In this document: positions 1 to 8,420 of the stretch, one piece after another
How positions within the stretch are numbered: position 1 is the stretch's first letter
Layout: every line of letters begins with the position of its first letter
From: DASQHW01 sp038209365
GTDB taxonomy: Bacteria; Actinomycetota; Acidimicrobiia; IMCC26256; PALSA-610
NCBI GenBank assembly: GCA_038209365.1
Contig: JBBQXS010000005.1
Span: forward strand, 1 to 64,000
DNA: 64,000 nucleotides
Direction: 5' to 3'
Translations under genes and position numbers: made by a program
The notes under the pieces: generated by a model
The model's input: the letters and a program-made list of their open reading frames with translations, nothing else
Told to the model about the DNA's origin: nothing
Databases searched by the model: none

Positions 1-1581
1 GATGCCACGGGCAAGGTTGTCGCGCCCGGCTTCGTCGACATTCACACGCATTACGACGCCCAGGTGTTCTGGGACACGACGCTGTCGCCGTCGCCGTTGC
101 ACGGCGTGACCACGGTCATCGGCGGGAACTGCGGCTTTACCATCGCGCCGCTCGGACCGGAGCACGGCGACTACCTCATGCGGATGCTGGCCCGCGTGGA
201 AGGCATGCCGCTGTCGGCGCTCGCGCAGGGCGTGCCCTGGGACTGGCAGACGTTCGGCGAGTACCTCGACCGCATCGACGGCACGCTCGCACCGAACGCG
301 GGCTTCCTCGTCGGCCACTCGACGATCCGGCGCGTCGCAATGGGTGAACGGGCGACGCAGGGCGAGGCAACCCCCGAAGACCTCGACGCGATGCGAGCAC
401 TGTTGCACGCGAGCTTGGAGTCGGGCGCGCTCGGGTTCTCGTCGAGTTGGGCGCGCACCCACAACGACGCGGCGGGCGACATGGTGCCGTCCCGTTACGC
501 AACCGAAGATGAGATCGTCGCGCTCTGCGGGGTCGTGAAGGATCACCCGGGAACCACACTCGAGTTCATCCCCTGCGTCGGCATGTTCGAGGAATTCGCA
601 CCGGAACTGCTCACCCGCATGTCGCTCGCCGCGAACCGGCCCGTCAACTGGAACGTGTTGTTCGTGGGGAAAGGCAGCGAGTCGATCACGGAGCACAACC
701 TCGCCGCGTCCGACTACGCCACCGAGCGCGGCGCACGCGTCATCGCGTTGACCGTTCCGTTCTCGCCTTCACCGCGCATCTGCTTCGACAGCGGCTTCCT
801 GCTCGACACGATCCCGGGCTGGGAGAAGCCGATGGCGCTCCCCCACGACGAGAAGAAGGCGATGCTCGCGTCGCCCGACGGCCGGAAGGTGCTCGCGGAG
901 GCGGCCCTCCAGCCGACGACCGGCTTCAAGGTGTCGAACTGGGGCATCTACGTGATCAACGAGACGTTTGCGCCCGAGAACAAGAAGTGGGAAGGCAAGC
1001 GAGTGTCCGAGATCGCGACCGAGCGCGGCGTCGACGAGTTCGACGCGCTCTGCGACATCGTCGTCGCCGACGACCTGATGACCGGTTTCGGGTTCCCGAC
1101 CCGGGCCGACGACGACGAGACGTGGGAGACGCGCATGAAGGTGTGGCGAGACTCGCGCACGATCATCGGCGCGAGCGACGCGGGCGCGCACCTTGATTTC
1201 CTGGCGACGTTCAACTACTCGACGGTCATGCTCGGCCAGCCCGTGCGCGCGCGCAAGCTCATGCCGATCGAGGAGGCGATCAACCTGCTCACCGACGTGC
1301 CCGCGCGCCTGTACGGGCTCAGGGAACGGGGCCGCCTCGCCGAGGGCTGGCACGCCGACGTCGTCGTCATCGATCCCGAAACCGTCGGTGCGCAGCCGGT
1401 GCGCATGCGGTTCGATCTCCCGACCGGTGCGCCCCGCCTCTACGGCGGTGCCGACGGCATCGATCACGTCATCGTGAACGGCACCGAGATCGTCGACCAC
1501 GGGGAGTTCACCGAGGCCCGCCCCGGCACGTTGCTGCGCTCGGGCCGCGACAGCGAATCGGTCACCGTCCCCGGTGGCTGA
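1..1581 (+). CDS. N-acyl-D-amino-acid deacylase-type amidohydrolase (5' partial)
   Basis: This is a metal-dependent amidohydrolase of the D-aminoacylase/dihydroorotase-like superfamily; the family hydrolyses N-acyl-D-amino acids or related cyclic amides in the cytoplasm. The window opens inside the gene: the frame is open from base 1 and already shows the metal-binding HTHYDAQ segment at codons 15-21, normally 60-70 residues from the start, so only the N-terminal strand region is missing. Further family signs are GGNCGF near codon 41, an LGFSSS segment followed by VPSR, and a late GASDAGAHLD with the conserved metal Asp. The substrate cannot be read from sequence. Its TGA overlaps the next ATG by one base, so it is probably co-transcribed with the malonyl-CoA decarboxylase. 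Confidence 0.85.
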   Translation, partial: DATGKVVAPGFVDIHTHYDAQVFWDTTLSPSPLHGVTTVIGGNCGFTIAPLGPEHGDYLMRMLARVEGMPLSALAQGVPWDWQTFGEYLDRIDGTLAPNAGFLVGHSTIRRVAMGERATQGEATPEDLDAMRALLHASLESGALGFSSSWARTHNDAAGDMVPSRYATEDEIVALCGVVKDHPGTTLEFIPCVGMFEEFAPELLTRMSLAANRPVNWNVLFVGKGSESITEHNLAASDYATERGARVIALTVPFSPSPRICFDSGFLLDTIPGWEKPMALPHDEKKAMLASPDGRKVLAEAALQPTTGFKVSNWGIYVINETFAPENKKWEGKRVSEIATERGVDEFDALCDIVVADDLMTGFGFPTRADDDETWETRMKVWRDSRTIIGASDAGAHLDFLATFNYSTVMLGQPVRARKLMPIEEAINLLTDVPARLYGLRERGRLAEGWHADVVVIDPETVGAQPVRMRFDLPTGAPRLYGGADGIDHVIVNGTEIVDHGEFTEARPGTLLRSGRDSESVTVPGG

Positions 1582-2921
1582 TGGTGCAGCGGCGGTTCCT
1601 CGACCGGATGTTGCGCCGGGGTCTGCGGCGCAAGCCGGGCCTCGTCGCGCTCGACCTCTCGCCGAGCCTGCCCGAGCGAGACGTCGCGCGCGTGCGCGAA
1701 GTCGTCGCCGACGTCTTGCGTCTCCACGACACGATGACCCAGCGCGCGGAAGCGGCCGCCATCGCCGACGCATACATCACGTTGTCCGACACCGGCCGCC
1801 GGAAATTCCTCGACCTGCTCGCGGTCGAGTTCTGGACCAACCCCGCAGCGGTCAACGCGGCGATGCGCGACGTGAGCCTGGCTGACGACCGCCGCGCCGC
1901 GGAGCGGCGTCTCCGCGACACGCTCGTCCCGTCGGCGGCGTCGCTGCTCCACCTCGTCACCAGCCTGGAGGGAGGCGTGAAGTTCCTCGTCGACCTGCGC
2001 GCCGACGTCTTGCGGCTCGCGCACGACGACGACGTGCTCATGGAACTGGATCAGGAGCTCGAGGCACAGATCGCGACGCTGTTCGACGTCGGCCTCCTCA
2101 ACCTGCGGCGGATCACGTGGGACGCGCCGGCCGCGTTGCTCGAGAAGCTCATCGCTTACGAGGCCGTGCACGCGATCGGCTCGTGGGCCGATCTGAAGAA
2201 CCGGCTCGATTCCGACCGCCGCTGCTACGCGTTCTTCCATCCCGCAATGCCGAACGAGCCGCTCGTGTTCGTGGAGGTCGCGCTCACCAACGGGATCGCG
2301 ACGTTGCTCCCGCCCCTGCTCGACGCCCGCGCCCCCGAGCTCGACGCCGACCACGCCGAGACGGCGGTCTTCTATTCCATCTCGAATTGTCAGCCCGGCC
2401 TCGCGGGGATCAACCTCGGCACCGCGCTCATCAAGCAGGTCGTGGAGGCGTTGCGGCTCGACCTTCCGGGGTTACGCCGATTCGTCACACTGTCGCCGAT
2501 TCCCGGCTTCCGATCGTGGTTGGAACACGAGCTCATCGACGCCGGTGCGGCGCTCACCGAACGAGAGCGCGAGCTGTTACCTGCCGGGCCGCACCGGGTG
2601 CTCGCACGCCTCGGCGACATCGAATGGGAGAGCGACGAGGCGATCCGGCCCGCGCTCCTGGCGCTGTGCGCCCGTTACCTCACGACGGCCCACGAGGGCC
2701 GCGCGCTCGATCCGGTTGCGAACTTTCATCTTGCGAATGGTGCCGCCGTCGAGCGCGTCAACTGGATGGCAGATCCGTCACCGGTCGGGCGATCGCGCTC
2801 GTTCGGCCTGATGGCCAACTATCTGTACGAGGATGACCGGATCGCGGAGCGCGCCGAAGCGTACGCGGCACGCGGAGAAGTATCCGCGTCGTCTGCGGTG
2901 CGCGACCTGGTCGCCGGTTAG
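1581..2921 (+). CDS. malonyl-CoA decarboxylase
   Basis: It decarboxylates malonyl-CoA to acetyl-CoA and CO2, linking malonate breakdown and fatty-acid metabolism. The 446-residue protein has an all-helical N-terminal part (about 1-190) and a GNAT-like catalytic part. The conserved blocks are visible: HPAMPNEPLVFVEVAL from residue 220, YSISNCQPGLAGINLG from 265, TLSPIPGF at 303-310 carrying the catalytic-type Ser305, and NFHLANGA at 381-388 carrying the catalytic-type His383. Length fits bacterial family members. The ATG overlaps the stop of the upstream amidohydrolase (TGATG), so translational coupling is likely. Its TAG overlaps the stop of the convergent gene by three bases. Family assignment is firm. 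Confidence 0.93.
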   Translation: MVQRRFLDRMLRRGLRRKPGLVALDLSPSLPERDVARVREVVADVLRLHDTMTQRAEAAAIADAYITLSDTGRRKFLDLLAVEFWTNPAAVNAAMRDVSLADDRRAAERRLRDTLVPSAASLLHLVTSLEGGVKFLVDLRADVLRLAHDDDVLMELDQELEAQIATLFDVGLLNLRRITWDAPAALLEKLIAYEAVHAIGSWADLKNRLDSDRRCYAFFHPAMPNEPLVFVEVALTNGIATLLPPLLDARAPELDADHAETAVFYSISNCQPGLAGINLGTALIKQVVEALRLDLPGLRRFVTLSPIPGFRSWLEHELIDAGAALTERERELLPAGPHRVLARLGDIEWESDEAIRPALLALCARYLTTAHEGRALDPVANFHLANGAAVERVNWMADPSPVGRSRSFGLMANYLYEDDRIAERAEAYAARGEVSASSAVRDLVAG

Positions 2922-3487
2922 CTCTCGCAGGTTCGGCCGAGGAACGCGGCGAGCTTGTCGGCGGCCGTCGCGTTGGCAGGCGGCTGCTGCTCGTGCCCGA
3001 AGGGCGCCTTGCCGTCCTCGCCGCGGAGCGCGGGCTGGATGAACGCGCGCGCACCTTCGAGCAGTTGCGTCGCGACCTCGGGATCCAGCTCGGTCGACTG
3101 CCCGGTGGCCCGGGCGAGGTCCCAGCCGTGCGTGAACGCGTCGGTCGTCGCGAGCTGAATGAAGGCCGCGCCGGGGAAGGTGCCGAACGGCAACTCGACC
3201 ATCTTCTCCATCGCACCGGGTGCGCCGAACGCGGCGACCGCCTGCTTGATGCCGTCGTCGTACGTCGCGCCCATGTCACCAACGGTGAAGTCGCTCTCGG
3301 GGATCGCCGGGGCCTTGCCGTCATTCATCGACGCCGCGAACCAGAACGTCCCGCCGATGACATGGTTGATCACCTCGCGTACCGTCCACGATTGGCACGG
3401 GCTCGGATCCGACAGCTGATCGGGCTTCACGTTCCCGAGAACTTGACGGGTGCTGGCGAACGCGCGTTCCAGTGTCTCGGTGGTCAT
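2918..3487 (-). CDS. TIGR03086-type mycothiol-dependent/DinB-fold protein
   Basis: The 189-residue product looks like the DinB-fold, maleylpyruvate-isomerase-N family common in actinobacteria (TIGR03086 group). Members carry a three-His metal site and often use mycothiol, but many have no known substrate. Visible signs are a PCQSWTVREVINHVIGG segment, with the first metal His in the VINH motif, a central stretch leading to THGWDLARATG with the second conserved His, and a C-terminal ALRGEDGKAPFG segment. The chosen ATG (3487) is 20 bp from the divergent start at 3508 and lies behind the shared -10-like element; longer upstream reading is arginine-rich and antisense to the neighbour. A detoxification or thiol-transfer role is inference only. 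Confidence 0.78.
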   Translation of the reverse strand: MTTETLERAFASTRQVLGNVKPDQLSDPSPCQSWTVREVINHVIGGTFWFAASMNDGKAPAIPESDFTVGDMGATYDDGIKQAVAAFGAPGAMEKMVELPFGTFPGAAFIQLATTDAFTHGWDLARATGQSTELDPEVATQLLEGARAFIQPALRGEDGKAPFGHEQQPPANATAADKLAAFLGRTCES

Positions 3488-3493
3488 GGCGGG

Positions 3494-3500
3494 TAGCTTC
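3494..3500. promoter_or_regulatory. shared -10 element of a divergent leaderless pair
   Basis: Only 20 bp separate the ATG codons at 3487 (minus) and 3508 (plus). The plus strand reads TAGCTT (3494-3499), 8 nt before ATG 3508. The minus strand reads GAAGCT (3500-3495), 7 nt before ATG 3487. Both hexamers keep the critical A at position 2 and T at position 6. No Shine-Dalgarno sequence fits in this space, so leaderless mRNAs in both directions are inferred. Confidence 0.5.
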
Positions 3501-3507
3501 GCCCGCG

Positions 3508-4227
3508 ATGGAGAAGCTTGTCTACCTGGTCTGGGAGCGGCCCTCTCGCTCACCTGACGACCTACGCACGCAGTACCTCGACGAGATCGCGCCCCGGCTC
3601 CTCGCCCTGTCGCCGCGCGGCCTGCAAATGGATCTCGACGATGCACAGGCGCAAGTCCCGTCGATGATCCCGGTGCCGGACGACGAGCTGCCGGTACGAG
3701 CGTCCGTGGCGCTGTGGCTCGACGCCCATGACCTGCGCGCGCCGTACGAGGACGTCTTGCGATCAGCCGGAGTACGGCTCGCCGGTTATCTCGTCACCGA
3801 GTCGCTGTACTGCGACTACGGCGGCAACGCGCACGCGCCGGCCCGGAACTGGCCGGACGGCGTGAGGTCGCCGGGCATCGTCACGCTCACCGTGTTCGAC
3901 AAGCCCGCCGGCGTCGACGACGACACGTTCTACGGCCACTGGTACGGCCACCAGTCTCCGATGTCGGAGGCGATGCAGCCGCGCGCCCGCTATGTCCGCA
4001 ACGCCGTCGTGCGCGCGGTCACGCCCGGTGCGCCGCGCTACCGCGCGATCGTCGAGGAGGCGTGGCCGAGCATCGCGCACCTCACGAACTTGCATACGTT
4101 TTTCGGCGCGTCGTCGAACGAAGAGCTGGGCGACAACGTTCGCGTCATGCTCGACAGCACGAAGTTGCTGTACGACCCGGCGACAATGCGCAACTACACG
4201 CTGAGCGAGTACATCCTCAAGTCGTGA
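3508..4227 (+). CDS. EthD-like (dimeric ferredoxin-fold) domain protein
   Basis: A 239-residue protein with two similar halves, each resembling the EthD/Dabb ferredoxin-like fold. The first half begins with a beta strand, EKLVYLVW, and the second carries FYGHWYGHQSPM near residue 145, like the conserved HWxxxHxP feature of EthD proteins. Such proteins often accompany oxidative degradation enzymes and act as small dimeric isomerases or helper proteins; no substrate can be assigned. The ATG at 3508 is preferred over an in-frame ATG at 3472 because it follows the TAGCTT box and has good start context, whereas the upstream codons lie inside the divergent gene. The 3' end overlaps the convergent cNMP-like gene by 11 bases. 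Confidence 0.7.
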   Translation: MEKLVYLVWERPSRSPDDLRTQYLDEIAPRLLALSPRGLQMDLDDAQAQVPSMIPVPDDELPVRASVALWLDAHDLRAPYEDVLRSAGVRLAGYLVTESLYCDYGGNAHAPARNWPDGVRSPGIVTLTVFDKPAGVDDDTFYGHWYGHQSPMSEAMQPRARYVRNAVVRAVTPGAPRYRAIVEEAWPSIAHLTNLHTFFGASSNEELGDNVRVMLDSTKLLYDPATMRNYTLSEYILKS

Positions 4228-4549
4228 GCTGGTGCCGGCGCCCGATCGCGAGGACGCGCAGATCGGTACGGGCACGCACTGTGAGGTCCAACGGGGTCGA
4301 CGCCGTGCGCTCGATGCGCGCGCCTTCGGGCAGCACGAACGTCCAGCCCTGCGTCTCGGCCACCGCCTCACCGGCGATGATGACGTGAATACCGCTCCAC
4401 CGGTCGCCGGGGCTCACCAGGACACCGCCCGCACTGATGTCGAGACGCTCCGCTGACCGCGCGAGCGCGACGAGCTGCCGGCCGCGGCAGCGGTTGAAGC
4501 CGGGAACTGCTCTGAGTTGCGCGGTATAGGAGCTCATGTTCTCGACCAT
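4217..4549 (-). CDS. small cyclic-nucleotide-binding-domain-like protein
   Basis: A 110-residue protein that resembles a single cNMP-binding (CRP-type) beta barrel. The N-terminus TAQLRAVPGFNRCRGRQL matches the helix preceding such domains (LRxVPLFxxC), followed by LDISAGGVLVSPGDRWSGIHVIIAGEA, which follows the barrel pattern with a GxxLxxxGD-like turn. The canonical phosphate-binding RxA motif is not evident, so ligand binding is uncertain. No DNA-binding domain is attached. Starts at 4549 (MVEN) or 4537 (MSSY) are both possible; the latter has a short GAG in front. The gene converges on the EthD-like gene and lies divergent to the histidine kinase. Confidence 0.6.
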   Translation of the reverse strand: MVENMSSYTAQLRAVPGFNRCRGRQLVALARSAERLDISAGGVLVSPGDRWSGIHVIIAGEAVAETQGWTFVLPEGARIERTASTPLDLTVRARTDLRVLAIGRRHQLTT

Positions 4550-4630
4550 AGGGATCGTCGGGCGCGGGATCATCGGAGGGTAGGCGACACGGTCTCGTCC
4601 CCGAGGGGGATTTCCATCGACCGTGGGCGG

Positions 4631-5809
4631 ATGCCCGAGCCGCGGCTCGCTCGTAGGCTTGAGCGCGTGCCTGCCGCCAAGGAGAGGACGTTTCCGCGCT
4701 GGGTGCCGTTCACCTGGATCCTCCCCGCTGTTGCTGCGGTCGCGGTCGTCGCGCAGCGTTGGAACCAACCGCAGCCGGGCCGGACGCTCGCGCTCGTCGT
4801 GCTCGGACTGCTGCCGCTCACGCTCGACGACATCTTCCACGCGCGGCTGCAATGGCTCTGGCGCGTCCCCTCGACGGTGTGGGCGTTGCCGGCCGTCGCC
4901 GCGGTGTCCGTACTCGGCTGGAATCCCGTCACCAACGACTGGGCGCCGTTCCTGCTCGTCCTGGTCACGGCCCGCGCGGCAATCGTCGGCAGTTTGGCCG
5001 ACGGCATCGTCGTGCTGCTGGCATCAACCGGTGCCATGCTCGGCCTCGAGGCGGCGGGCCGGTTCCAGGGGTCGTTCATCTGGGTACTCGGCATCACGCT
5101 CGCGTGGACCGGCGCGTTCGCGGTCCGGTCGATGTACGAGCTCCTCACCAAGCTCGAAGCGGCGCAGGCCGACCTTGCCGAGCGCGCCGCCGCGGACGAG
5201 CGGCAACGGATTGCGCGTGAGGTGCACGACGTGATCGCGCATTCCTTGTCGGTGGCCGCGTTGCACATCACGGGCGCGCGCTTGGCGCTCCGCCGGAGCC
5301 CGGAGGAGGCAACGGAAGCGCTGGAACAGGCCGAACGTCTGGCGCGCGACAGCCTCGCCCAGGTGCGCGCGGTCATCGGCGTGCTCGCTTCGGCGGGTGA
5401 CGGCACCGCTCCGGCCATGCCGACGGCTTCCGACATTCCCGCGCTCGTCGCCGAGTTCACCGACGCGGGTGTGGATGTCGCCGTCGACGTGCGCGGCGAT
5501 CTCGCGTCTCTCTCGCCGGGACTCGGTCTGGCGCTGTTCCGCGTGACCCAGGAATCGTTGAGCAACGTGATTCGCCACGCGCCCGGGGCATCGGCCTCGG
5601 TGGGCATACACGCGTCGGCGAGCAAGGTCACACTGACGGTCACGAATCCGATCTCGAACGGACTCTCGCGTCCCGAATGGGGTCGCGGCATTCACGGCAT
5701 GCGCGAACGGGCGGTGGCCCATCACGGCACGTTCGACGCCGGAGCCCGTGACGGTCAGTGGATCGTGCGCCTGGCGATTCCGACCGCGGAGACCGGAACG
5801 GAACGATGA
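4631..5809 (+). CDS. NarL-type sensor histidine kinase (HisKA_3)
   Basis: This 392-residue membrane kinase senses an unknown signal and phosphorylates the response regulator encoded next. Hydrophobic segments lie at about residues 25-41, 50-66, 83-96, 106-133 and 148-165, so the sensor part is a multi-helix membrane domain with almost no periplasmic loop. A short coiled linker (170-190) leads to the dimerisation and phosphoacceptor helix RQRIAREVHDVIAHSLSV with phospho-His199. A HATPase_c domain follows with QESLSNVIRHAPG (N box) and RGIHGMRERA (G box). The ATG at 4631 is chosen; a GTG at 4667 is an alternative. Its TGA overlaps the regulator ATG by four bases, indicating one operon. Confidence 0.88.
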   Translation: MPEPRLARRLERVPAAKERTFPRWVPFTWILPAVAAVAVVAQRWNQPQPGRTLALVVLGLLPLTLDDIFHARLQWLWRVPSTVWALPAVAAVSVLGWNPVTNDWAPFLLVLVTARAAIVGSLADGIVVLLASTGAMLGLEAAGRFQGSFIWVLGITLAWTGAFAVRSMYELLTKLEAAQADLAERAAADERQRIAREVHDVIAHSLSVAALHITGARLALRRSPEEATEALEQAERLARDSLAQVRAVIGVLASAGDGTAPAMPTASDIPALVAEFTDAGVDVAVDVRGDLASLSPGLGLALFRVTQESLSNVIRHAPGASASVGIHASASKVTLTVTNPISNGLSRPEWGRGIHGMRERAVAHHGTFDAGARDGQWIVRLAIPTAETGTER

Positions 5810-6459
5810 CGCGCGTTCTGCTCGTCGACGACCAGCAGCTCGTTCGCGAGGGCCTGCGGCGCATCCTGCACGCGGACGAGGGATTCGAGATCGTGGGTGA
5901 GTGTTCGGATGGCGACGAGGTGATCGATGCCATCGGACGAGTGCGGCCGGATCTGATCGTCATGGACATCCGCATGAAGCGGCTCGACGGGGTGGAGGCG
6001 ACGCGCAAGGTGCGCGCCCTTGCCGACGCCCCGCCGATCCTTGTGCTCACGACGTTCGACGACGACGAGGTCCTCGCGGGCGCGCTACGCGCCGGCGCGT
6101 CGGGCTTTCAGCTGAAGGACGCACGTGGTGAGGACCTCGTGCGCGCGGCGCACGCGGTCGCGGCGGGCGACGCGTGGCTCGACCCGGCCGTCACGGCCCG
6201 GGTCCTGACGGTGTACCGCGGCGTGCCGGACGCGCCGACCGACGGTTCGGAGGCGCTCACGTCCCTCACGTCCCGGGAGATCGACGTGCTCCGCAGTATC
6301 GGACAAGGCGCGACGAACCAGGAGATCGCGGCCGCGTTGTACGTCAGCGAAGCCACCGTGAAGAGCCACGTGGGACACATCTTCGCCAAGCTCGGCCTTC
6401 GCGACCGCGCGGCGGCCATCGTCTTCGCCTTCGACCACCGCCTCGTCAAGCCGTCCTGA
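5806..6459 (+). CDS. LuxR/NarL-family response regulator
   Basis: A 217-residue DNA-binding response regulator and cognate partner of the upstream kinase. The receiver domain (about 1-120) shows the acidic pair in VDDQQLV, the phosphoacceptor Asp54 in IVMDIRM, the switch Thr in LVLTTFDDD and the conserved Lys in FQLKDA. The C-terminal NarL/LuxR helix-turn-helix runs from LTSREIDVLRSIGQG through ATNQEIAAALYVSEATVKSH. The start is fixed by the ATGA overlap with the kinase. The target genes are not obvious here: the next gene downstream is convergent and separated by a strong hairpin. Confidence 0.93.
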   Translation: MTRVLLVDDQQLVREGLRRILHADEGFEIVGECSDGDEVIDAIGRVRPDLIVMDIRMKRLDGVEATRKVRALADAPPILVLTTFDDDEVLAGALRAGASGFQLKDARGEDLVRAAHAVAAGDAWLDPAVTARVLTVYRGVPDAPTDGSEALTSLTSREIDVLRSIGQGATNQEIAAALYVSEATVKSHVGHIFAKLGLRDRAAAIVFAFDHRLVKPS

Positions 6460-6472
6460 CCGCGCGGCGGAC

Positions 6473-6513
6473 AGGCGTGTGTGGGGTGCGGAAACCGCAC
6501 CTCACACACGCCT
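6473..6513 (+). terminator. 19-bp hairpin terminator between convergent genes
   Basis: The left arm (6473-6491) and right arm (6495-6513) pair over 19 positions around an AAA loop. There is one imperfection, G6484 opposite T6502: a G-U pair in plus-strand RNA but an A-C mismatch in minus-strand RNA. The stem therefore favours termination of the kinase-regulator operon. No clear U-tract follows, as is common in actinobacteria. It lies in the 61-bp gap before the convergent sulfatase stop. Confidence 0.8.
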
Positions 6514-6520
6514 ACCCAAC

Positions 6521-8029
6521 TCAGGCGAACTCGGCGCGTTCGTATTCGAGGAGGCGTTCGAAGTTGTCGCGCAGCTCGGCACGACGGCCGCGGTCGTGGG
6601 CGAGATTGACCATCTCGTTCGGATCGTCGTCGAGGTCGTACCACTCGTGCTCGTGGTCCTCGAACCCCGCGTCGACGTCGTAGAGCTTGGTGCCGGGGTC
6701 CTGGCCCCACAACCCGCTGGCCGGCTTCCCACCTCCGACGCCGTAGTAGCGCGCGTACTTCGTGTGACCGTCGAAGAATCCGCGGATCGCGTACCGCGTG
6801 TTGTTGATGTTCGGGGTGTGCGCGGTGTCGTGCGCGAACAACACATGGTCGCGCACCAACGCCGACGAGTCGCGCAGCACCGGTGACAAATCGGCACCGC
6901 GCAACGACGGATGTGCCAACGGATCGGCGCCGCCGAGCGCGCAGATGGTCGACGCGAGGTCAACGTGAGACGCGAGGGCGTGGGACTGCGCGCCCGCGGC
7001 CGTAATACCCGGCGCGCGCACGTAGCAAGGCACGTGCATGATCTCCTCGTACACGAACGGACCTTTGCTGCGCAGGCCGTGCGAGCCGCACATGTCACCG
7101 TGGTCGGACGTGAAGATCACGATGGTGTCGTCGTACGCGCCGGAGGCTTCGAGCGCGGCGAGCACGGTGCCGAGAGAGTCGTCGGCCATCTGGTGGAGCT
7201 TGACGTAGTAGTCGAGGTGGCGCAGCCACGCCTTGGTGTCGCGCGGGTGGATGGAACCCCACATTCCGTGCTGCTGGTCCCACCGCCACTGCCGCTGGGT
7301 CGCAGGCTTGTCGAACAGGTCGTCGTCGAAGTTCGGCGGCAGCTCGTCGCACACCTCGTCGTACGCGGTGTCGAACAGCGGCAACACCTCGTCGTCCTTC
7401 CAGCGCGACAGCTCCAACAGATCCTTGACGAGCTTGATCTCACCGGCGTGCGCGGGATCCTCGTGATAGCGAGGCTGATCGATCGGGAACCACATGACGT
7501 CGTGGGGGTTCACGAGCGCGACCGTGAGGAACCACGGCTCGTTTCCGCCCACCGCGTTGGTGCGCAACCATTCCGCGGCGTTGGACGCGATGATCGGATC
7601 GAAGTGCACGCCGGTGCCGGCCCAGCCCATGAAGTGACGGTCGTTGCCCTCCCAGTCCATGAAGCCGTACGAGGTCATGTCGGGCGACACCGCTTGTGAG
7701 AGGTGCCACTTGCCGATGTAGCTGCTGCGGTAGCCGGCGTCGCCCAGGATCGATCCCACCGTGGGAATCGCGGGGTCGAGCTCGGTGTGCATCGGCCAGA
7801 TCACGTTGTCGACGACACCGTGCTGCGCGATGTACTGACCGGTGAACAGCGATGCGCGCGACGGCGAGCAGGGCGAGCTGTGGGTGTAGTAGTTGGTCAG
7901 CTCGAGTCCTTCGGCCCGCAGGCGGTCACGCCACGGCAGGCGCACGGAGGGCGGCAGCCACGTGCGGTGGCGCTCCTGATCGGAGACCACCAACAGGATG
8001 TTCGGTCGGGAGTTCATGCTCACGTTCAT
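6521..8029 (-). CDS. sulfatase (formylglycine-dependent, arylsulfatase/choline-sulfatase type)
   Basis: This 502-residue protein belongs to the type I sulfatase family and should hydrolyse a sulfate ester. The N-terminal strand RPNILLVVSDQERH supplies the first metal Asp (D17). The modification motif CSPSR at residues 54-58 carries Cys54, which a formylglycine-generating enzyme would oxidise, followed by ASLFTGQY. IGKWHLS holds a conserved Lys-His pair, and FTSDHGDMCGSHG supplies later metal ligands. There is no signal peptide, so it is probably cytoplasmic. ATG 8029 or 8017 could start the protein. It is divergent from a VOC gene whose start is 20 bp away. The organic part of the substrate cannot be inferred. 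Confidence 0.88.
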   Translation of the reverse strand: MNVSMNSRPNILLVVSDQERHRTWLPPSVRLPWRDRLRAEGLELTNYYTHSSPCSPSRASLFTGQYIAQHGVVDNVIWPMHTELDPAIPTVGSILGDAGYRSSYIGKWHLSQAVSPDMTSYGFMDWEGNDRHFMGWAGTGVHFDPIIASNAAEWLRTNAVGGNEPWFLTVALVNPHDVMWFPIDQPRYHEDPAHAGEIKLVKDLLELSRWKDDEVLPLFDTAYDEVCDELPPNFDDDLFDKPATQRQWRWDQQHGMWGSIHPRDTKAWLRHLDYYVKLHQMADDSLGTVLAALEASGAYDDTIVIFTSDHGDMCGSHGLRSKGPFVYEEIMHVPCYVRAPGITAAGAQSHALASHVDLASTICALGGADPLAHPSLRGADLSPVLRDSSALVRDHVLFAHDTAHTPNINNTRYAIRGFFDGHTKYARYYGVGGGKPASGLWGQDPGTKLYDVDAGFEDHEHEWYDLDDDPNEMVNLAHDRGRRAELRDNFERLLEYERAEFA

Positions 8030-8037
8030 GCAAATGC

Positions 8038-8044
8038 CAGAATG
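8038..8044. promoter_or_regulatory. shared -10 element, sulfatase/VOC divergent pair
   Basis: Twenty bp separate ATG 8029 (minus) and GTG 8050 (plus). Plus-strand CAGAAT (8038-8043) sits 6 nt before GTG 8050. Minus-strand CATTCT (8044-8039) sits 9 nt before ATG 8029. Both keep A2 and T6 of the -10 consensus but have C instead of T at position 1. Confidence 0.4.
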
Positions 8045-8049
8045 GTCGC

Positions 8050-8409
8050 GTGGACGAACGGCCGCCAGTCTGGGTCGGTCACCTGGTGCTGAACGTGAGC
8101 GACCTCAGCCGTTCCGTCGAGTTCTGGCGCGAGATCGGCATGCGCCAGGTGGAAAAGAACGACCATGTCGCGGTGCTGGAGCTCCGCGGCGGCACGCACC
8201 TGGTGCTCGTGCCGGGGACCCCGCATCCGGGCGGCGCGCCCTTCGACCTCATGGTGGAGGACCTCGAGGCGACGCACGCGGCGTGGACGGCGCGCGGCTT
8301 GAAGCCTTCGGACATCGAGCGGGGCCGAATCCATTCTGCGTTCACGGTCCCCGATCCCGACGGCTACGTCGTCACCGTCAACGACTCCCACGTCGACGGC
8401 GTCGTGTAG
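8050..8409 (+). CDS. VOC (glyoxalase/dioxygenase-fold) family protein
   Basis: A 119-residue single-domain vicinal-oxygen-chelate protein. It begins VGHLVLNVSDLSRSVEFWREIGM, the usual first beta-alpha-beta unit with a metal-type His. VAVLELRGGTHLVLVPG is the next strand pair. FTVPDPDGYVVTVND carries the conserved DPDG turn and terminal strand. Members are lyases, isomerases, dioxygenases or resistance proteins, and this one cannot be placed further. The GTG at 8050 is chosen because it directly precedes the conserved region and has a -10-like box 6 nt upstream, consistent with a leaderless start. It converges on the gene ending at 8421. Confidence 0.78.
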   Translation: MDERPPVWVGHLVLNVSDLSRSVEFWREIGMRQVEKNDHVAVLELRGGTHLVLVPGTPHPGGAPFDLMVEDLEATHAAWTARGLKPSDIERGRIHSAFTVPDPDGYVVTVNDSHVDGVV

Positions 8410-8420
8410 ACATCGGCGAC